This document shows positions 33,241-42,935 of a DNA stretch of 64,000 nucleotides, in pieces (position 1 is the stretch's first letter; each line of letters opens with the position of its first letter). The position numbers were made by a program, and so were the translations under genes. This DNA is from Ligula intestinalis (Eukaryota > Platyhelminthes > Cestoda > Diphyllobothriidea > Diphyllobothriidae): the NCBI GenBank assembly GCA_036362985.1, contig JAYGXS010000004.1, positions 66,579,912 through 66,643,911 of the forward strand, given 5' to 3'. Below the pieces are notes generated by a model. That model searched no databases, had not been told where the DNA came from, and saw nothing but the letters and a program-made list of their open reading frames with translations.

Positions 33241-33600
33241 GTTATGTCCGTCAATTGTTGTAATGGAAATACGCATGGTGGAATCTGCGTCACCCATGCT
33301 TGTACTGCGCTGTGTGACAGTCATCGATTGTTCTATGGAAATGTGAATGGTTGGAATGTGTGTCACCCATGCTTGTAATGTGCTTCATCATAGTCAGCTA
33401 TTTTTTTCTTGATGATAGAAATTGTGAGTTCTCTGACGTCAACTTGTAGGGGTTGCCACTGGCAGTGTCGCCAATGATGTAAAGACTCCAACGCCGTGTG
33501 ATGGCTGGTTGGATCACGACACTTTCATAGAACAGCAATTGTTCCACGGAAATACGAATGCTGAAATGTGCGTCACATATTTTTGTTACATCCAGGAGAA
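33241..33600 (+). repeat. Short imperfect repeats (CAATTGTT...GGAAAT...GTCACCCATG)
   Basis: Two adjacent ~100-bp units near 33245-33400 and a third related stretch at 33535-33595. All share ATTGTT, TGGAAAT and GTCACCCATGCTTGTA-like ends. Confidence 0.55.
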
Positions 33601-33664
33601 CAATCCCACCTGCGTCGCCAGTGTTATAACGACGCGTCGCGAATGTTGTAACGGTGGCGTCTGG

Positions 33665-33790
33665 ACGTGTGTCACCGTCGAATTACGCCCTGTTAAAATC
33701 CCCAAGGAGGAAAATAATATGAAGGGCATAATTCTAGAATCCAGCCGGAGAAGGGTTATTGTGCACTAAACCAGGAGGAGCTGATGCTAC
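33665..33790 (+). repeat. Direct repeat copy 2 (~125 bp)
   Basis: Partner of 32475-32600 with a slightly better preserved 3' half. Confidence 0.6.
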
Positions 33791-34040
33791 GTACTGAGAC
33801 ATTACCTGAGCAGGATAATTAGTCACGTGGGAAGGGTCGGACCCATCAACAACTCCGTCGGCAGCGAACATAATTTTCACACAATTATCAAGCCCGCATC
33901 CACACAAATTACGACCCAAGCAGTGGTTACAGATGCTGTTAATTATAGTACGCGGTCCAATGGACGTTTCAAGCTCTGAATACCACGCAATCTGTACCCG
34001 TATAACCCCAATTTGTTCATGTCTCACACCATTCTAAGAT
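33780..34040 (+). pseudogene. PLE C-terminal tail remnant
   Basis: GTACTGAGACATTACCTGAG and TCACGTGGGAAGGGTCGGACCC match the VLRHCL..RISHVGRAGPS region at 60185-60240. This is followed by an ACACAATTATCAAGCCCGCA block like 60290-60310. All in pieces; it probably continues the copy that starts at 32084, separated by the repeats between. Confidence 0.6.
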
Positions 34041-34264
34041 AACCTATAATTAAGGATTCTTGGCAGCATCCAAAACGTCAGAAAGATAGTACACTTGTTC
34101 CAGCGATCGCATCATCTTCTTCTTCTGATTGCATTCCTTGTTCCTATTAAATTCTGCCAGTCCTCACCTTTCCTTTCACCTAATTTTCTTTGACTTACGA
34201 TCAGCTTTTCCGCCTCCAGAAAGGGTTACTTTCAAAAATATTCGTGCCTTTATTAATGTTCTTT

Positions 34265-36290
34265 TATAGCACAACCTAAAAAACAAACTTTTTGTTCTGT
34301 GCTAGTAAATAGGATAGGAAAGACATATCCTATCCGGCAATCTGCATTTTTCCAAAATCCTGCCTCATTTTTTAACTATAAGGACTGCATATGCAGTTGT
34401 CCTTGCCAAAAAGCGTTTTGAGCCTCAAATCCACTTAACAGATAACAAAAGCAAGCCAAAATGTACGCCAATCTACCAACTCGATTTTCGCTCTCGAATA
34501 TGCATGAACTCAGTTACTTACTGTACACGGGGTATAGAACTGCACCCATGCATATTTTAACACCTATAGCACTGCTTAGCATTAGTACTACAAAGAAGAA
34601 TCTGGAAGGCAATTAGATCGGTGTTCCCACATACCTGGGTGAATATATACCCGGTCTGCAGTGACAGGGAATGACAGGTGGTGAGACATTGTTGAACTTC
34701 GGTTCGATGAAGTGCTTACGACCCAGCCGGTAGAACCCCGGTGGTGGACCATCTGAGACATCCGTGTGTGCGAATCCTCGTGTTTTTGGCCCTAGCTGGT
34801 GGTCATGGTTATATTTGGCTAAAGGAAGGCTAAAAAGCCCAAAATTGTTTTCTACCAAGTTACCGTCACATGCTTTCATCCCTTTTTGCATATTCTAGCT
34901 TGTCCATTTTTGGCCTGGCAGGTGGTCCCCTGTTCGGGACCCCTCTGCACCCATACGAAATTTACTTACTGCGCGAAACCAATTACATCGATGTGCGCAC
35001 ATTTTTTCCTTGCTAAAAATCATGTTGAGCCTCAAATCGACTCAACATATTAAAAGAGCAAGACTAAATGTACGCTTAACTACCAACTCGATTTTCCTTC
35101 TCGAATTTGCACGAACTAGGTCACGTACTGTACACGGGGTATAGAACTGCCCCCGTGCACATTTAAACACCCATGTCATTGTTTAGTATCAGTACTACAA
35201 CGAAAAATTGAGAAGCCTGTAGGAATTCGTCGCCCAGAGCACCTGCGCTGACTCATGCTGCCCTTCGTGCGCTGAGCTTCGTTCGCTGGGAGCTATTGAT
35301 CTTTCGCACTCTTCATGTCAACTCACCGCGTTTACACTTGTAGGAAATCGATATTCCTGCCTCACTTGCTTAGTGCCAGCCGATTGATCTATCGTTGTAC
35401 AGCCTAAACTTGTCACATCCACACTTTTGAACTTGCACGGCTGGCCATCGTACTCGGCGTCACTGCACAGCTTTTTGAGCATTTAAGTTGTTCGTATTCA
35501 ATCAGTCTTCCCAGACTTGTTATTTGGGGTTCCTTGTGGTGTCTAGACAGCAACTAGCCCTCAATGAGCAAATTAGATCGGTGTTCGCACCTTCCTGAGT
35601 GAGTATATACCTGGTCTGCAGTGACAGAGGATGGCAGATTGTGAGACATTGTTGAACTTCGGTTCGATGCAGTGCTTATGACCCATCTGGTAAGCCCCAG
35701 TGGTGGGCCATCTGCGCCATCCGTGAGTGCAAGTCCTTGTTTTTCTGGCCCACAGCTGGTTGTCAGTGTTATTCTTGGCTGAATGAAGGCAAATATGCCC
35801 CAATCAGTGCTGTATCAAGCCCTTCTCAAACGCTGTCATCTCGCCCTCTCTGCTTCTTCTAGCTTGGCCGTTTTCGGCCTCGCAGGTAGTCGCCTGTTCG
35901 AGACCCCTAGCCAGGAATAAGCACTTAGTTCACTTCCTGCTTACATTGGTGTTGTTTTTAAGTAAAGCAAAAAACAAAAGGTTTTGTTTTGTGGTAGTAA
36001 ATAACAAAGGAAATACGGCAGTCTCCGGTTTCGCCGAAATCCTGCCTTTTTTCTTAATCATAAAGACGTTACATGAAGCTCGCCTTGCTAAAAGGCATTT
36101 GGAACCTCAAATCCACTCAACATATCAAAATGGCAAGACTAAACGCATGTTTACCTACCAACTTCATTTTCGTTCAAGAAATTTGCATGAGCTAGTTCAT
36201 GTGCTGTACAAAGGGGTATAGAATGGCACCATTACAAACGTTGACACCCAGGGTAATTTTCAGCTTTGGTACGCCAAAGAAAAGTCAGGA
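34265..36290 (+). repeat. Composite tandem array A-B-A-B-A
   Basis: Unit A (34270-34610, 34965-35215, 35945-36290) contains GAGCCTCAAATC.ACT.AACA, AACTCGATTTTC and GGGGTATAGAA. Unit B (34611-34960, 35570-35920) contains AATTAGATCGGTGTTC.CAC, GAGACATTGTTGAACTTCGG and a GTTCG(G/A)GACCCCT end. Period is roughly 0.7-0.9 kb once a foreign insert at 35218-35549 is removed. No coding frame is conserved between units. Confidence 0.7.
35218..35549 (+). mobile_element. Solo-LTR-like insert in the tandem array
   Basis: It separates a unit A from its unit B. It starts TGTAGGAATTCGTCGCCC and ends GTCTAGACA, and resembles 45739-46121. No clean target-site duplication, so the boundary and class are uncertain. 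Confidence 0.35.
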
Positions 36291-36786
36291 CAAACAGGCC
36301 TCACATGTTGCGACCTGCAACAAATGCTCATTTGTGGTTTGGTGCATGGCTGTCATCATCATGGCTCTTCATCAATAAATCTTTTGGTGCGTGAGACAGG
36401 TTACCGCTTTCCAATGAGATGTCAAATAACATTTTCTCTAAATTCGATGGCAACGTGGCAGAAATAAAAGCAAAACAGAAGGGGCTATTTTAGTTTTGTT
36501 GTTTTCGTCACATCTCGCTATACTTGGTTTTGGGGTTGTGGCATATTTTTGGATCATCATATTTGTTTTGAGTGCAGCTATCTCTATATTTAGGTTATAT
36601 TTGCTTCTTCCCAGGTAAGAAAACCCTTTGCCTCTGCACGAAGATCCCAGAACATACGCTCTCTTAATGCAGCAGATTCCCTAACTTACTTGGTGCGCTC
36701 CGATATATCCCGTTTTCCTTAAAATCCTTTGGTATTTCTAAATAATGCCATAGCAACTTATAAACCAAGGTATGTTTTCCTTTTAA
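36291..36786. other. No gene seen
   Basis: Non-coding flank between the tandem array and the MITE. Confidence 0.5.
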
Positions 36787-37349
36787 GAAGGATCGGCAAA
36801 AGTAGTTTGTGTATTGCACCTCATTTATTCCTTAGTCCCAGCATTTGTCATACGGAAAGAGCGGTTATAGGATTTTTGTGGGTAGGGAAATACGTTGGGC
36901 AGGGAATTAAATTTTACGAAGTAAGTGCAAAGTAAGGAAAAATGTAGTCGAACTTGTTTCCCGCGGCTGCTGGGAGTGAATTGTTCCGCATGTAAATTAA
37001 AGGTGAGCGCAAAGCTTCGCACTGTCAACTTTATTAATCTTGCTCCAGAACGGTAGGTTAAACCTCAGGTAAGTTGAAGTAGACGACCTCCTAACCATCA
37101 TTCCTGTTTTTCAGGAATTTCATGAAACCTGCAATTTGATAATGTGTTTTTTTTGCAATGCGTTTAAAGATAATACCGATTGCTAAAATCTACAGATGTG
37201 AATCGACAACTTTTCTAAATACAATGAAAATGCATGTAGCAGTTATTAAAAATATCTTATACTGCGCATCCTAAGTCAGTCCCCACCCAAAAAACCCTAT
37301 AACCACTGTTTCCTTACGACACAATGCTGGGCCTAGGGGAATAGAAGGT

Positions 37350-37684
37350 TGTTATGTCCCTAGTAAGTGGAAGAAGGCAAAGCCGGTCTGATCGTGAGGG
37401 TCTTAATGCAGGCTAACACAGAGACAGCAGAAGGATAAATCGCCGCGTCCAGTACAGCCCTTTATAAAGCGCTGGTCCTTCTAGACTGTTCCCGGTCTAT
37501 CGGACGAGCGGAGTGGTTCTGGCGTGGTTCCCACGCCATGACACGCTCTGGAACATCGCAGTGCACGCGGTGGTGGGCGTCACGTGTGCTCACGCCGCGC
37601 GCGGCCGGTCTGCCGGCATGGCTTATCTGGGATGCACTGCCAACTCTGGGCCCTGAGTGCGTCACCGTTTGCTTCCCTATAACA
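37350..37684 (-). repeat. gypsy 3' LTR
   Basis: 335 bp. Directly beside it, at 37685-37696, the minus strand reads AAAAGCGGGAGG, a polypurine tract. A TTTATAAAG box lies near 37460. Confidence 0.9.
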
Positions 37685-39190
37685 CCTCCCGCTTTTGAAA
37701 GACGGACTTCATACTTCTTCCTGCTTCGATCCACGACGAGGTGTTTAGGCCGTTGTACTTTTCGATGACTATTTCGGACGGGCAGTGGTGATGACTTAGT
37801 CTCTAACCTGGGTGTCGGGAGTTCAAAAGTATCCCATAGCACTTCGAGTGCTATTTGGCCATCTGAGGAGAATCTGCGTTTCAGCTGATTCGCGTGCCGT
37901 TTGATTCTCCCTGTTGGCGTTTCTACTTCAAAAACAACACCTCTCGCCTTTCTGACAATGTCCTCCATCCACGGTTTATCGCCGGGTTTGCACTTTCGAG
38001 CAAACTCCTCTTCTCCTTCGTGAAATTAGTGTTCTCGCGGTTTGGATGACTGATCTTCGGGTTTGAGGTGCTGCAGCCTTACATCGAGTTTTTGACCCAA
38101 AAACCGCTCTGCTGGTGTTTGTCCATCCATATCACCTTTCGGAGTTCTTCTGTAGGCTAGGAGAAACCTTTTCAGGTAGTCCATTTTCACCCCAGCATCC
38201 TACATCTTTCTCATCGCTCTCTTGAACGTGTCCACTAACCGTGCTGCCTGCCCGTTTGATTGGAGGTGAAAGGGCGGTGACGTTACATGTCGGACTCCCC
38301 ATTTTCGGCATAACTGTTGGAACAGCGATGATGTAAACTGGGTGCCATTATCGGTCACAATATCCTTAGGAATGTCATATCTAGAGATAAGCTCCTCCAC
38401 CCTTTTTGCTGCGACCTCCGCGGTAGCTGCCGCAACAGCGAAAACTTCCAGTCACTTTGACCACATACCTACTACTACTAGAAACATTCGACTGAAGAAT
38501 GAGCCAGCAAAGTCCATGTGAACTCGACTCCACGATCTTATCACCTCTGGCCATGGCACAGGTTGTACTTTTTGGGGATTTTTAGCCTCACGTGCGCATG
38601 GGCCGCAAATTCGCACGAAGAATTCTACATCGTCATCGATTCCTGGCCAATATACGTACCTCCGGGCCAGTTGTTTCATACGGGTCATGCCTTGATGTCC
38701 GGCGTGGAGTTCTCGTAAAACCTGTTGTTTATGTTTAGCTGGGATCACCACTCTGCCGTCATACATGATGTACTCTTCGGTTATATACAACTGATCCTTT
38801 CGGTTTCTGAAGGGCTTTATGGCTGGGTGTATCTTGTCTTCCCTGGGCCAACCCGTCCGTATAAAGTCCTTTACCTGACATAATAAAGGATATGCTGAAG
38901 TGGTTGCCCTGATTTGTTCGGCTATGAGAGGTTGCTGTCGGATAACACTTCTAAACTCGTCGTCGTCTTCTATCAAAGTGCTTGTGACCACAATGTCTTC
39001 CTGGTGTTCGTCACCTCCACTCAGTCGTGACAAAGCGTCTGGAGCTCCAAATTTCTGAGTGGGCACGTGCTGGATTGTGAAGTCATAACTCAGGAGAATA
39101 GTACTCCATCGTTGTATCCTTTTGGCCGCATACTGCGGCACACCGCGATTCGTGCCAACTAAAAATTGGTGATCGGTGTGAAGCGTAGTG
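37685..39190 (-). pseudogene. gypsy RNase H end, integrase and C-terminal domain
   Basis: Continuing pol on the minus strand. 38452-39141 begins with the RNase H end, then LSYDFTIQHVPTQKFGAPDA, and the integrase zinc finger HAGHQGMTRMKQLARR...CGPC, then HMDFAG (first catalytic Asp). After a stop, 38200-38400 has VTDNGTQF (second Asp) and SNGQAARLVDTF, where the expected catalytic Glu of GQAER is Ala. 37462-37968 contains the SH3-like end GVVFEVETPTGRIKRHANQL. Stops at 38452 and 38200. Confidence 0.9.
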
Positions 39191-40560
39191 TCTTCCGTAA
39201 ATGAATTGATGAAACTTCTTTACTGCGAAGATGAGTGCCAGGGCCTCTTTCTCGATTTGACTATAGTTTCTTTCTGCTTTTGTGAGTGACCGGGTGGCAT
39301 GCATCAAGGGCAGGGTATTTCCATCGGTACCTTTCTGAAGAAGCACGCCGCCTAGCCCATACTCAGATGCATCCGCCTGTACTATCGGTTCTTTGTCGGC
39401 TTCGAAATGTGAGAGCACAGTCGACTCACTTATCTTCGCCTTTATTTTGTCACAGGCATCTTGACAGTCAGGGGACCATTCAAATTTCACATCTTTACAA
39501 AGTAGCCGGTTTAACGGTGGCTTTAAACTATGTAGTCCCGCAATGAATGGGGAGTAGTAGCTGACCAGGCCCATAAATACTTGTAGCTCTCAAACATTTT
39601 TAGGTACCTTCACATTCTTAAATGCGACAACTTTCTCTGGATCGGATGATCGTCCTGCCTCGCTTACCACAAAACCCAAGTAGTGAATTTCTGTTTGCAG
39701 GAACTCGCTCTTTTCCATGTTGATTTTAAGGCCAAAGTCAATGAGATTTTCCATGACCTTGTCAAGTCTCTCGAGCAACTCCTCGTCCGTACGACCGACA
39801 ACCAAAATATCATCCAGATATGCCACAGTTCCAGGGATATTCGTAAGCATGGTGTCCATTAACTGCTGAAAAATAATAGGTGCCGTCTTGACGCCATAAT
39901 TGAGGCGGGTAGATTTGAAAAACCCCTTATGTGTGTTAATCGTCAGCATTTCCTGCGCTGCTTCATCAACTGGTAACTGTAGGTACGCCTCTGAAAGGTC
40001 AATCCTCGCGAAAAGTTTCCCTCCATTATGGGTGGTAAAAATGTGTTCTACAGTCGGCAAGGGGTAGCGGTAGTCTTCCAATGCGTCATTCAGCCCGGTC
40101 GAGTAGTCTGCGTATAGTATTATCCTACCGTTAGGCTTCTTTACGGCGACAACGGGAGCAGCCCATGCTGAATAATTTGTGAGACATATTATGCCTTTCT
40201 GCTGCAAACGCTCCAGTTCTTCCTCTACCGCTGTTTTCAACGGCAAATGGGGCGCGTCTACTCTGTCTAAAGACTGGCTTTTTCCCAGGCTTTACCCTCA
40301 AGCTTACTGTAGTCTTTGTACACGTTCCGGCTGACATCTCCATCTGCTCGGCATACTTCTGCTTCAGGTCCTCTTCTGTAATGGTTACCGCACAGCATAT
40401 CTCCTGGAATGGCCGATTCGAGAGACCCAGTTGGGATATAGCCTTATTTCCAAGGAGATCAGTCTTCGACTTCGATACATAAATGTCAGACAGACAGGCC
40501 TTTTCCTCGAAAGCGATAGTGGCCTGGAAAACATCCTCAAAAACATTTGTGTATTATTTG
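39190..40560 (-). pseudogene. gypsy reverse transcriptase and RNase H
   Basis: RT frame 39590-40246 has KPNGRIILYADYSTGLNDAL, ARIDLSEAYLQ and the catalytic YLDDILVV. An in-frame stop at 39590 is followed by RNase H (39083-39574) with VQADASEYGLGGVL and YSQIEKEALALIFAVKKFH. The final TDH segment is in another frame near 39185. The stretch 40250-40560 linking protease to RT is open in a third frame. Confidence 0.93.
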
Positions 40561-40879
40561 ATGCCCAGGCACGGACGGTCGTTGGCTTCAGTTCTGGCGC
40601 TCCCAGGGCCTCCCACATGCCTTTACTAATTATCGTAAGGTCTGACGCTGTGTCAACCTGCAACGTAATAGGTTCTCCATCTAGACTGACCGTCAAATAT
40701 TTTCTGTCTTCGCAACTGAGGACCTGTGATTCATTTTGGGTTAGGGCATTACAGCTCTTTCTTGGACTGAGAGATTTGGCGCGACAATGGGTTGCCTTAT
40801 GACCGAGTTGGGAGCACTTGTAACACTTTCTACTGCGATAAGGGCAATCGGATAAAAATGCCATCCTCCACATTTCCAA
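40385..40879 (-). pseudogene. gypsy nucleocapsid knuckle and protease
   Basis: CYKCSQLGHKATHC is a CX2CX4HX4C zinc knuckle. VTLQVDTASDLTIISK-like text (seen as LQVDTASDLTIIS) is the aspartic protease site, with DTAS in place of the common DTG/DSG. The frame shifts near 40560. Confidence 0.85.
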
Positions 40880-41661
40880 CAGGCTCTTTTTGATTTCCTT
40901 GGGGAACTATAATTCTCCCTAGATTTGCTGGATTTTGCTTCGTACACACGCACTGGTAAGTTGCTTGGGTCCCCGATCGGCCGAGTGTCGATTTTGCTAT
41001 TCATAATGCGAACGCACTCCTCTGCTAACTCTTGGACCGTCGTTTCTGTTCTCTGATCTTATTGAGCAAGAAGGCGTGTACGGATGTCAGCGTCCTCAGG
41101 CAGCACCAAAGCTTTAATAAACAGGAGTGCTTTTATCTGCTGGCTAGTGGCAGTTTCTAACTCCGCTTGATGGTATGCATCATTCGGTCGTCCGGCTAGG
41201 TCAAAGTAGTCGTCCTCTGGCTGTCTCTCTAGCTTCAAACATTCGTAACGTCTGTGAAACAGCGACTTAGAGAAACTGAATAAAGACTTCAATTTCTTAA
41301 CTGTGTCCGAAAATGATCTGTCAACCGGCTTCTCAGGTAAGACAAATTTAACATACCGTTCGTGTTCTCGTTGACCAAGCTTGAGCAGTAGAATCTCCAC
41401 CTTCGTCTTATCCTCTAGTTGTTTTCCTTCTGCAAACAATGCTTCATATTTCCGGAACCAGGCCTCGAAATTCACACCGCTGTCCGGGTCGTATGTGAAC
41501 TCAGTTATCCGGTCCTCAATCTGTTTTCGTTTGCTGTCTGTGGAGACTGGCCCCCAATTTCCTTGCATTTCTTTGATAAGTGCTATAATGCTTTCCCGCT
41601 GGGCATCCAGTACTTCTTTTAGCGTTTCTTTCATCTGTTCTTGGCTGATCATGCTGTTCAT
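40741..41661 (-). pseudogene. gypsy gag
   Basis: Frame 41059-41661 (200 codons) starts MNSMISQEQMKETLKEVLD, 18 bases after the primer-site region, and has the capsid-like FEAWFRKYEALF segment. One in-frame stop (41059-41061) precedes the rest (40741-41004), which reaches the first zinc knuckle CWKCGGWH before a frameshift. Gag packages the element's RNA in particles. Confidence 0.85.
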
Positions 41662-41678
41662 TCGGCCGCGTCACCAGT

Positions 41679-42014
41679 TGTTATGTCCCCAGGACTAGTA
41701 AGTGGAAGAAGGCAAAGCCGGTCTGATCGTGGGAGTCTTTATTCAGGCTAACACAGAAACAGCAGAAGGATGAATCGGCGCGTGCAGTACAGCCATTTAT
41801 AAGGCGCTGATCCTTCTAGACTGTTCCCGGCCTATCGGACGAGCGGGGTGGTTCTGGCGTGGTTCCCACGCCGCGGCACGCTCTGGAACATCGCAGTGCA
41901 CGCAGTGCGTCACGTGTGCTCACGCCGCGCGCGGCCGGTCTGCCGGCATGACTTATCTGGGGTGCACTGCCAACTCTGGGCCCTGAGTGCGTCACCGTTC
42001 GCGTCTCCATGACA
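41679..42014 (-). repeat. gypsy 5' LTR
   Basis: 336 bp. On the minus strand it is followed by ACTGGTGACGCGGCCG, whose TGGTGACGC could pair with a tRNA 3' end. The tRNA was not assigned. Confidence 0.9.
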
Positions 42015-42052
42015 AAGGTGCAAGCTATAAAATACTGTTGCCGAAGGATCAT

Positions 42053-42150
42053 TTCGAGAAGATGTCTCAATCGCTGGGACAGTTCTTTTATTCGCCTGAG
42101 GTTTCGAGATCAATCGCGGATTCATCACGAAAGACATATTTAGAGAGCAT
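42053..42150 (-). mobile_element. Third, decayed hammerhead micro-element
   Basis: TCGAGAAGATGTCTCAATCG, then CGCTGGGAC, TTTTATTCGCCTGAGG and TTTCGAGATC follow the order of 16796-16907 and 61521-61646. The minus strand keeps TGATGA, an AATC/GATT pair and GAAAC, but the first core base is changed. Confidence 0.5.
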
Positions 42151-42469
42151 GGGACATAGGGATCGCTTCTTTATTTCTATAAGACCTTTCGGAACGCAAT
42201 ATGGGGCTAATTGTGTGCAGCAGGAATCTTCCTACTAAATTTATGAGAGTTCAAAAGAAACGCAATTACCTGTACACTAGATTGCCAAAATCATGAAATG
42301 TGAATGTAGAAAGTTAAGGGTGTGGTTTAACACGTGCCTCATTTCATTTCACATTTCATTTATTTCACATTTTGTTCATTTAATTGACTTGAGGCCACAA
42401 ATGCTGTTTACTGAAAATGCATTCATTTCAAAAGGAACACTTGATTCGAATTGGGCCAGGTCAAACATT

Positions 42470-42853
42470 TCTTGATATCCAAGTTATTGCGAAATCAAGT
42501 TGGCAAACATATGTTTTCAGCAAATATTCGTCTGTTCAAAAAATTTGCAGGGATAATGAAAACTGTACAGTTGGGCAAGGTTATTAAGGGGAGTCTGATT
42601 ACAATTATTCGTTTACACGTCGTCCGCATGGCGAGGTCGGCGTGTAGAGGTTCCTGTGTTGGGGGAGGTGGATAGAGGGGAAGGGGGCGGTTGGGTTAGG
42701 TTGCGGGCTTTGATCAGAGGTCAAATATATGAAGCGATAATTGTTGCTATTTGTACGAAACGAGCGACTCTCACTGGAGGCTGGGGGCGAAATGCGATCG
42801 CCTTCTTTACTATGCGGGTTCACATCCCGCCGAATGCCACGAGTTTCTGTCAA
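42470..42853 (-). repeat. PLE tail with class 2 hammerhead relic
   Basis: 42605-42853 is a frame in the PLE tail repeat (CCGCATGGCGAGGTC at 42623). Downstream on the minus strand, 42500-42545 keeps TTGCTGAAAACATATG but CTGATGA has become CAGACGA. It matches 62860-63010 over ~170 bp. Confidence 0.55.
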
Positions 42854-42935
42854 AATTGGATCAACTTAAAATTGAGCAGCTCTGTCAAACTTTCTAATAA
42901 TTAAGTTAGCCTAGTAGTCATTCTGGTGTATTCTA
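42797..42935 (+). repeat. tRNA-Cys-like SINE, first part
   Basis: GCGGGTTCACATCCCGCC is a T-arm/B-box, followed by the family tail GTCAAAATTGGATCAACTTA. It then runs into the next SINE unit, which is split by the mariner at the TA ending at 42935. Confidence 0.65.

Larger units (their letters stand above)
37350..42014 (-). mobile_element. Complete Ty3/gypsy retrotransposon, decayed
   Basis: Two LTRs (37350-37684 and 41679-42014, roughly 92% alike) begin TGTTAT and end ATAACA or TGACA. A perfect 5-bp target duplication AAGGT lies at 37345-37349 and 42015-42019. On the minus strand the order is 5' LTR, TGGTGACGC primer-site-like sequence, gag, zinc knuckles, protease, RT, RNase H, integrase, polypurine tract, 3' LTR. 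At least three in-frame stops and several frameshifts make it inactive. It sits in the right terminal repeat of the MITE. Confidence 0.95.
36795..42042 (+). mobile_element. Merlin-like MITE, split by a gypsy insertion
   Basis: The MITE occupies 36795-37349 plus 42020-42042, about 578 bp when joined. It begins GGCAAAAGTAG and ends CTGTTGCC, and the ~100-bp inverted repeats are recognisable once the insert is removed. An exact 8-bp target duplication GAAGGATC lies at 36787-36794 and 42043-42050. Ends of GG and an 8-bp duplication fit Merlin, known from flatworms. hAT and P elements also make 8 bp but have other ends. Confidence 0.85.
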
